NCBI GenBank assembly: GCA_025999115.1 | Contig: BNWW01000026.1 | Span: forward strand, 1 to 32,275 | Reading direction: 5' to 3' | Length of the DNA: 32,275 nucleotides | DNA from: Bacteroidia bacterium | GTDB taxonomy: Bacteria > Bacteroidota > Bacteroidia > Bacteroidales > Azobacteroidaceae | Shown here: piece by piece, positions 23,707 to 29,595 of the stretch | Numbering within the stretch: the stretch's first letter is position 1 | Layout: every line of letters starts with the position of its first letter | Made by a program: the position numbers and the translations under genes | Notes under the pieces: generated by a model | The model's input: the letters and a program-made list of their open reading frames with translations, nothing else | Told to the model about the DNA's origin: nothing | The model's database searches: none

Positions 23707-24510
23707 ATGGCAAAAGACATTAATTTAGATTCGAGAGAATGGTTAAACCTTGTTTTTGAAGGTAGAAACCAATCGTATGGAGCATACGAATTACGAGAAA
23801 ATTCTTCTAACCGCCATTTGTTGGCGATTGCAGTGGTTATTGCAGCCGGATTAGCTTTACTCTTCCTGCCTCAGTTGGTCATTCCGACAAAAACAATTGT
23901 GGGTTCAGCGCCAACAACCGAAAAAACGGAAGTAACAGTTTCGGAAGTAGTAATCCCGCAAAGACCGATGGCTAAACCGGTGGAAATTGTTTCGGCGCCG
24001 GCAGTACCAGTACAATCGACCGTACAATTCAATAATCCGACCATAGTTCCCGATCAGTTGGTTGCTCCCGAAGAGGGAATGCGCACTCAAGATGACCTTA
24101 CCGATATAAACGCAACATTTGGTTCTCGTGATATTGTCGGCAATTCGGAAACAGGTGTTCATCCCGATGATGTAGCACCCACCGTACCGGCGACGGAAGT
24201 AGAACCGATAGTGGATTATGTGGACGTCATGCCGATATTTGATAATTTAGCCCAATGGTTAAGCAGCAACATCCGCTACCCGATCGATGCCATTGAATTG
24301 GGATATGAAGGAAAAGTGATTGTCCGCTTTGTGGTAGAAATTGACGGTTCGATAGGCAATGTTCAAATTATACGTTCGCTGTATCCCAGTTTAGACAAGG
24401 AAGCAGTGCGTGTAATAAAGAAAATGCCGGCTTGGAAACCGGGTATGCAACAAGGTAAAGCAACCAGAGTGTATTACACATTACCCATTCATTTTAGAAT
24501 ACAACATTAA
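23707..24510 (+). CDS. tonB: TonB-family energy transducer (second copy)
   Basis: A 267-residue paralogue of the preceding tonB. The N-terminus repeats the same signature (WLNLVFEGRNQSYGAYELR, then ENSSNRHL), followed by a membrane helix near residues 40-57 and a Pro/Val-rich spacer. The C-terminal domain keeps YEGKVIVRFVVEIDGSIGNV and PSLDKEAVRVIKKMPAWKPG, but the segment that reads PSFPGGDKEMMRWL in the first copy is shortened to PIFDNLAQWL. The loss of the Pro-Gly-Gly motif suggests a changed receptor or partner contact. The copies are separated by 222 bp that contain two palindromic repeats. Confidence 0.9.
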   Translation: MAKDINLDSREWLNLVFEGRNQSYGAYELRENSSNRHLLAIAVVIAAGLALLFLPQLVIPTKTIVGSAPTTEKTEVTVSEVVIPQRPMAKPVEIVSAPAVPVQSTVQFNNPTIVPDQLVAPEEGMRTQDDLTDINATFGSRDIVGNSETGVHPDDVAPTVPATEVEPIVDYVDVMPIFDNLAQWLSSNIRYPIDAIELGYEGKVIVRFVVEIDGSIGNVQIIRSLYPSLDKEAVRVIKKMPAWKPGMQQGKATRVYYTLPIHFRIQH

Positions 24511-24525
24511 AATTTAAATGACTCT

Positions 24526-24747
24526 ATGAATATCGAAGAACCCCAAAAACAGGGATGGTTTCAAAAATTCGCAATCGGCTTTGAAGCGCTAATGGCTATA
24601 TTGTATTTGGTTTTTGCGAGTATATTTTTGTTTCCCTCGTGGTATCATATCCAATTGAACTTCAACAAAGGTATATGTACCGGCTTTGGAATTATTTTGG
24701 CAGTGTATGGGGTATTCAGAGTAATCAGAGCGATTAAAAAATTGTGA
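24526..24747 (+). CDS. Small membrane protein of unknown function
   Basis: A 73-residue protein with two predicted membrane helices (about 19-38 and 49-68) joined by a short loop (WYHIQLNFNKGICTGFG), and a basic C-terminus (RVIRAIKKL). It lies 15 bp after the second tonB and its stop overlaps the GTG start of the next gene, so it is part of the cluster and probably translationally coupled to the lipoprotein. No function is recognised; an accessory of the TonB motor is only a guess from position. Confidence 0.65.
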   Translation: MNIEEPQKQGWFQKFAIGFEALMAILYLVFASIFLFPSWYHIQLNFNKGICTGFGIILAVYGVFRVIRAIKKL

Positions 24748-25691
24748 AACAAGCTATTAAAATAAATATAGCCCTTATTTTTCTCTTGTCCGTTGTTTCT
24801 TGCAAGCAAAAAGAAACAACGGACAAGTGGGATGATACCGTTCATTCGGGAATTATACAAATTGCTTGCGACGAAAACTTCAAATCCTTGATAGAAAAAG
24901 AGATACAAGTATTTGAAGGTCATTTTCCACAAGCGGTTATTTTTCCAATTTATACCAGCGAAACCGAAGCAATCCGTTTATTAACAAGCGATTCCGTTCG
25001 TTTCGCATTAACGACGCGCGATTTATACGCTAAAGAAAAATTAAAATTAGACAGTTTACAGATGACAGCTCGCAAGCAACTCGTTGCTTTTGATGGTGTT
25101 GCTATGATTATCAATACTTTAAATAAAGATTCCTTATTAAGTATTCCGCAATTGAAACGCATTTTGGCAGGCGAAATAACCGAATGGTCGCAGATTCATT
25201 CATCATCGCCCTTGGGAACCATCCGTTTGTTGGTCGATAGCAAAGAATCGGGAATCCTGCGTTATGTGATGGATTCAATTGCCGACAAAAACCGTTTAAC
25301 CACCAATATCTACTCGCTGAAAAATTACAACGAAGTGATTGAAAAAGTATGTGAAATGCCGAACGCCGCCGGTTTTGTGAGTTTAAATGCACTCAATACC
25401 CTACCCGGTGCCGAACAACGAAAAATAAGATTGCTCCGTTTGAGCGAAACCGAACCGGCTACACTGAAAAACAGTTATTTGCCTTATGCAGGCGATTTGA
25501 TGCAATCGAATTATCCGTTTTGGCGGCCGGTATATGTCCTGTTATCCGATCCGAAAAGCGGATTATCTACCGGATTGAGCGTTTTTCTCGGTTTGGAAGT
25601 AGGACAAAAAATCATCATGCAGGAAGGTTTACTTCCGGTAACCGACCCGCAAAATCGCGAAATTCGTGTAATTGATGCTTATCCGAAATAA
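24744..25691 (+). CDS. PstS-like substrate-binding lipoprotein
   Basis: A 315-residue protein starting with GTG 24744, overlapping the stop of the previous gene (GTGA). The signal peptide ends in a lipobox VVSC with Cys20 as the lipidated residue. The rest resembles phosphate-binding proteins: IQIACDENFKSLIEKE, then IINTLNKDSLLSIPQLKRILAGEITEWSQI (a PstS-type motif), AAGFVSLNAL and a final FLGLEVGQKIIMQEGLLPV. No pstCAB transporter genes follow, and the protein lies between tonB and a TPR gene, so a periplasmic role alongside the TonB cluster rather than phosphate transport is possible. The signal-peptide codons contain a perfect 17-bp hairpin. Confidence 0.75.
   Translation: MKQAIKINIALIFLLSVVSCKQKETTDKWDDTVHSGIIQIACDENFKSLIEKEIQVFEGHFPQAVIFPIYTSETEAIRLLTSDSVRFALTTRDLYAKEKLKLDSLQMTARKQLVAFDGVAMIINTLNKDSLLSIPQLKRILAGEITEWSQIHSSSPLGTIRLLVDSKESGILRYVMDSIADKNRLTTNIYSLKNYNEVIEKVCEMPNAAGFVSLNALNTLPGAEQRKIRLLRLSETEPATLKNSYLPYAGDLMQSNYPFWRPVYVLLSDPKSGLSTGLSVFLGLEVGQKIIMQEGLLPVTDPQNREIRVIDAYPK
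24785..24827 (+). repeat. Perfect 17-bp stem with 9-nt loop inside the lipoprotein signal-peptide codons
   Basis: CTTGTCCGTTGTTTCTT (24785-24801) is the exact reverse complement of AAGAAACAACGGACAAG (24811-24827), with loop GCAAGCAAA. It begins 41 bp after the GTG start and spans the lipobox codons (TCC GTT GTT TCT TGC AAG). No T-run follows, so it is not a standard terminator. It could limit translation, act as an RNA-processing site, or be a small palindromic insertion. Confidence 0.7.
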
Positions 25692-25713
25692 TTATAATAA
25701 AAAACAAAATGAT

Positions 25714-27414
25714 ATGAACACTAAAAAAAATGCTATTTTAACGGCTTTACTCTTCTCTGCTTTGGGAACATACGCCGGAAACAACGAGAGAGGAATCGAC
25801 TTGTACAGAGCCGAATTGTATGATGCCGCCAAAGTTTTCTTTGTGGAACAAACGAATCAATCTTCGGAAGAACAAGCTGAAAATTTGTATTACTTGGGAC
25901 AAACGTATTCCGAATTACAACAAAACGATTCGGCCGCTTATTATTATCAAAAAACCATCGAAACAGCACCCGAATATCCTTTCGGCTATATCGGCGAAGG
26001 AAAAATAGCTTTGGCTAAAAATGATGGAAAAACCGCCGGCGATTTATTCAAAAAAGCATTGAGTTTGGCTCCGAAAAAAGATGCTTCGATTGCTACCGCC
26101 ATTGCCGAAGTGTACATCCATGCCGAACAATACCCTCAAGCCGAAGATGCACTGTCGAAAGCAGAAAAAGCCAATAAAAAATACGCCGGTCTGTTTATGG
26201 CGCGCGGCGATATGGCCTTACAACAAAATAAACCCGATCAGGCTTACGGTTGGTACGAACAAGCCAAATATTTCGATCCGAACAATAAATTGGCTTATTT
26301 GAAATTGGCAAAAGCTTACGAAAACACCAACAGCGCCGCTTCGTTGGATTATCTCGATCAATTAATTCAAATCGATCCCGAATACATACCGGCTTATGCT
26401 TTGATCGGCGATATTAATCGGGCGAGCGGTAAATACGGTCAGGCGCTATCGGCGTATGAAAAATTCATTTCCATTCCGGGCGTTCCCGTTTTACAACACG
26501 AACGCTATGCGCAATTACTTTACTTTACGAAACAATATCAAAAATCATTAGACAGAATCGCTTATGTATTGCGATACGATCCGGAGAATCCAGTGATGCA
26601 CCGTTTGCAAGGCTATAATCATTTTGAATTGGGCGAAACCGCTTTGGCGGCACAGGAATTGGAACAGTTTTTGACAAATAATCCGACGGATAAACACATT
26701 TATCTGGATTATATCACCTACGGCCGCGCTTTAGCCAAAGAAAAACAATCGGAAAAAGCGATTGAAATTTTATTGAAAGCCGCCGAATTGGATCCTTCTA
26801 AATCGGAAGTATATAAAGAATTAACCACGGCCTACGAAAATCAGAAAAATTATTCCAAAGCGATCCAATATTATCAAAAATATTTTGAAACGGAACAGTC
26901 GCCGGTTTCTCTCGACTATTATTTCTATGGACAAGCCAATTATTCGGCAGCCGCTAAATATATTGCCCCCGAATATACGGCAACTCCGGTTTCTCCCGAA
27001 CAAAAAGTAATCGACGCCGCCGATTTCGATACTTATATTGCCAACGGCAAAGGGGCATTTGAAGAAGTGATTGAACGCTCTCCCAATTCATACTTGGGTT
27101 ATTTGTGGTTGTCCAACCTTCATACATTGGTCGATTTTAAATATCAGGAAGTCAAAGGAGGCGCTATTCAAGGTGTTGCAAAGCCTTATTTTGAAAAAGC
27201 ATTGGAAGTCATGCTGGCAAACAATGAAGACGGCAAACGCAACAAAGACATCATTAGCGCATACAACTATTTGGCATCGTATCACATGTTGAGATCCGAT
27301 AAATTCAAAGAAGATGCAATAAGCGCCGGCGAATATTACAAAAAAATCATTGAAATAGACCCATCCAACGCCGATGCAAAAAAGGCTTTGGATGCTATGC
27401 ACATTAAATATTGA
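25714..27414 (+). CDS. Secreted tetratricopeptide-repeat protein
   Basis: A 566-residue protein; the start was placed at ATG 25714 (MNTKKNAILTALLFSALG) because it opens directly with a signal peptide (cleavage probably after GTYA), while the longer frame from 25672 lies inside the previous gene. The mature protein is built of TPR units from end to end, for example AENLYYLGQTYSELQQNDSA, PAYALIGDINRASGKYGQAL and VYKELTTAYENQKNYSKAI, with a closing unit ISAGEYYKKIIEIDPSNADA. It probably acts as a periplasmic scaffold. It follows the PstS-like gene after 22 bp, and its stop overlaps the iorA start (TGATG). Confidence 0.85.
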   Translation: MNTKKNAILTALLFSALGTYAGNNERGIDLYRAELYDAAKVFFVEQTNQSSEEQAENLYYLGQTYSELQQNDSAAYYYQKTIETAPEYPFGYIGEGKIALAKNDGKTAGDLFKKALSLAPKKDASIATAIAEVYIHAEQYPQAEDALSKAEKANKKYAGLFMARGDMALQQNKPDQAYGWYEQAKYFDPNNKLAYLKLAKAYENTNSAASLDYLDQLIQIDPEYIPAYALIGDINRASGKYGQALSAYEKFISIPGVPVLQHERYAQLLYFTKQYQKSLDRIAYVLRYDPENPVMHRLQGYNHFELGETALAAQELEQFLTNNPTDKHIYLDYITYGRALAKEKQSEKAIEILLKAAELDPSKSEVYKELTTAYENQKNYSKAIQYYQKYFETEQSPVSLDYYFYGQANYSAAAKYIAPEYTATPVSPEQKVIDAADFDTYIANGKGAFEEVIERSPNSYLGYLWLSNLHTLVDFKYQEVKGGAIQGVAKPYFEKALEVMLANNEDGKRNKDIISAYNYLASYHMLRSDKFKEDAISAGEYYKKIIEIDPSNADAKKALDAMHIKY

Positions 27415-29024
27415 TGGAAAAAAAATTATTATTGGGCGATGAAGCGATTGCACAAGCTGCAATAGATGCCGGATTATCAGGTGTTTACTCCTATCCCGGC
27501 ACGCCCTCGACCGAAATAACGGAATTTATCCAAGCATCGCAGGCAGCCAAAGAAGGCAAAATCATCGCTCAATGGTGCAGCAATGAAAAAACAGCCGTAG
27601 AAACGGCATTCGGAATGTCATACGCCGGAAAACGCGCACTTTCGTGTATGAAACACGTGGGCTTGAATGTAGCCGCCGATGCGTTTATGAATATCGCCAT
27701 GGCCGGCATCAATGGCGGGATGGTAATCATTACTGCCGACGATCCGTCGATGCATTCTTCTCAAAATGAGCAAGATAACCGGGTTTACGGCGATTTCGCC
27801 ATGATTCCTGTTTTCGAGCCGGCTAATCAACAGGAAGCCTACGATATGGTTTACGAAGGTTTTGAACTTTCGGAACGATGGGGCTATCCGGTTTTGCTAC
27901 GCATTACTACCCGGATGGCGCATTCACGAGCAGGCGTACAACGACGGGAATCGCAAAAGCAAAATCCGCTGCATCTGGATAAAACCGATCCGTCGCGCTT
28001 CATTCTCTTGCCGGCCAATGCCCGAAAACGGTTTCAAATATTGATCAAAAAACAAGACGAATTTTTGGAGGCATCCGAAAATTCCAAATACAACCAATTA
28101 TTTTACCCGCTAATCCCATACTCTTCACATCGCTTGGGAATTATTGCTTGCGGAATTGCATTTAACTATTTGCAGGAAAATTTCCCGGACGGATTTGAAC
28201 ATCCGGTTTTAAAAATCAGCCAATATCCGCTTCCGAAAAAACAATTATTGGATTTGACCGATCATTGCGATGAAATTTTAGTCTTGGAAGATGGTTTTCC
28301 GGTGGTGGAATCGCAATTAAAAGGTTATTTGGGATTAGGCTTGAAAATACATGGCCGCTTGGACGGAACATTGGACCGCGCCGGCGAACTGACTCCCGAT
28401 AAAGTGCGAAAAGCCTTGGGATTGACGGTTGTTTCACATTACACCATTCCCGAAATCGTCGCCAACCGCCCGCCCGCCTTATGTAACGGATGCGGCCATC
28501 GCGATGTATATCAAGCGCTTAACGATGTATTGAAAGAATACGAAGACGCACAGGTTTTCAGCGACATCGGCTGCTACACTTTGGGGGCATTGCCGCCGTT
28601 CCGCGCCATCCATTCCTGTATCGACATGGGCGCTTCCATCACCATGGCGAAAGGCGCTTCCGAATCGGGCGTTTTTCCGGCAGTAGCCGTCATCGGAGAT
28701 TCCACTTTCACCCATTCGGGAATGACAGGATTGCTCGATTGCGTAAACAACAACGCTAACGTGTTGATTATCATCTCCGACAACGAAACCACCGGCATGA
28801 CCGGCGGACAAGACTCGGCCGCTACCGGACGGATTCACGCTATTTGCCGCGGCATCGGCGTAGCTTCCGAACACTTGCGAGAGATCGTTCCCTTGAAGAA
28901 AAATTACGAAGAAATGAAACAATTAATTCGGGAAGAAATTGAATATCAAGGAGTTTCGGTAATTGTTCCTTGTCGCGAATGTATTCAAACACACGCACGA
29001 AAAGTAAAGCAAAACAAACAATGA
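27414..29024 (+). CDS. iorA: Indolepyruvate:ferredoxin oxidoreductase, alpha subunit (no C-terminal ferredoxin domain)
   Basis: A 536-residue subunit; the ATG overlaps the previous stop by one base, and the TTG one codon upstream is not preferred. The N-terminal pyrimidine domain has GVYSYPGTPSTEITEF and WCSNEKTAVETAFGMSYAG. The C-terminal thiamine diphosphate domain starts near RPPALCNGCGHRDVY and contains GDSTFTHSGMTGLLDCVNN followed by ISDN, the cofactor-binding motif. The enzyme oxidatively decarboxylates aryl pyruvates from amino-acid breakdown to aryl-acyl-CoA and reduces ferredoxin. The protein ends at PCRECIQTHARKVKQNKQ; the two [4Fe-4S] motifs expected at the C-terminus of archaeal-type IorA are absent. 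No frameshift is seen that would explain this, so it is probably a natural short form. Confidence 0.93.
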   Translation: MEKKLLLGDEAIAQAAIDAGLSGVYSYPGTPSTEITEFIQASQAAKEGKIIAQWCSNEKTAVETAFGMSYAGKRALSCMKHVGLNVAADAFMNIAMAGINGGMVIITADDPSMHSSQNEQDNRVYGDFAMIPVFEPANQQEAYDMVYEGFELSERWGYPVLLRITTRMAHSRAGVQRRESQKQNPLHLDKTDPSRFILLPANARKRFQILIKKQDEFLEASENSKYNQLFYPLIPYSSHRLGIIACGIAFNYLQENFPDGFEHPVLKISQYPLPKKQLLDLTDHCDEILVLEDGFPVVESQLKGYLGLGLKIHGRLDGTLDRAGELTPDKVRKALGLTVVSHYTIPEIVANRPPALCNGCGHRDVYQALNDVLKEYEDAQVFSDIGCYTLGALPPFRAIHSCIDMGASITMAKGASESGVFPAVAVIGDSTFTHSGMTGLLDCVNNNANVLIIISDNETTGMTGGQDSAATGRIHAICRGIGVASEHLREIVPLKKNYEEMKQLIREEIEYQGVSVIVPCRECIQTHARKVKQNKQ

Positions 29025-29593
29025 AAACAGATATAATTTTAGCCGGTGTGGGCGGACAGGGTATTCTTTCTATTGCCGCTGTAATTGGAGAAGCCGCTTT
29101 GTCTGAAGGGTTGTATATGAAACAAGCCGAAGTACACGGCATGAGTCAGCGGGGCGGTGACGTTCAATCGCATTTGCGCATCAGCGACCATCCGATAGCT
29201 TCCGATTTGATTCCTTTGGGACAAGCCGATATTATTATTTCGCTCGAACCGATGGAAGCTTTACGTTATTTACCTTATTTAAAAGCGAAAGGATGGATTG
29301 TAAGCAACAATCGTCCGTTTGAAAATATTCCGAATTATCCGGCTATCGAAATCGTTACAGCGGCTTACAACGCGATTCCACATTCCTTATTAATTGATGT
29401 GGAACAAATCGCCCGCGATTTGGGTGCGCCCCGTTCGAGTAATGTGGTTTTGTTGGGTGCCGCATCGCCTTATCTCGGCGTTGATTTCGAGCAATTGGTA
29501 AACGGAATCCGGCGAATATTCACTCGCAAAGGCGAAGAAGTGGTTTCCATCAATTTACAGGCTTTGGCAGCCGGAAGGAGCGCAACCGGATAA
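29021..29593 (+). CDS. iorB: Indolepyruvate:ferredoxin oxidoreductase, beta subunit
   Basis: A 190-residue gamma-type domain protein of the pyruvate-ferredoxin oxidoreductase superfamily. The start is ATG 29021, overlapping the iorA stop (ATGA); an upstream in-frame start lies within iorA. Typical features are the opening DIILAGVGGQGILSIAAVIG and EVHGMSQRGGDVQSHLRI, then PRSSNVVLLGAA. It forms the complex with IorA in the cytoplasm. mutS2 begins 2 bp after its stop. Confidence 0.93.
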   Translation: MKTDIILAGVGGQGILSIAAVIGEAALSEGLYMKQAEVHGMSQRGGDVQSHLRISDHPIASDLIPLGQADIIISLEPMEALRYLPYLKAKGWIVSNNRPFENIPNYPAIEIVTAAYNAIPHSLLIDVEQIARDLGAPRSSNVVLLGAASPYLGVDFEQLVNGIRRIFTRKGEEVVSINLQALAAGRSATG

Positions 29594-29595
29594 TC

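Noticed and set aside
27417..27428. A run of eight A at the start of iorA as a possible phase-variation tract
   Set aside because: Runs of eight A also occur at the start of the TPR gene, in the tonB gap and in mutS2, as expected for Lys-rich AT-leaning sequence. No hairpin or nearby stop arrangement like that in dnaX is present.
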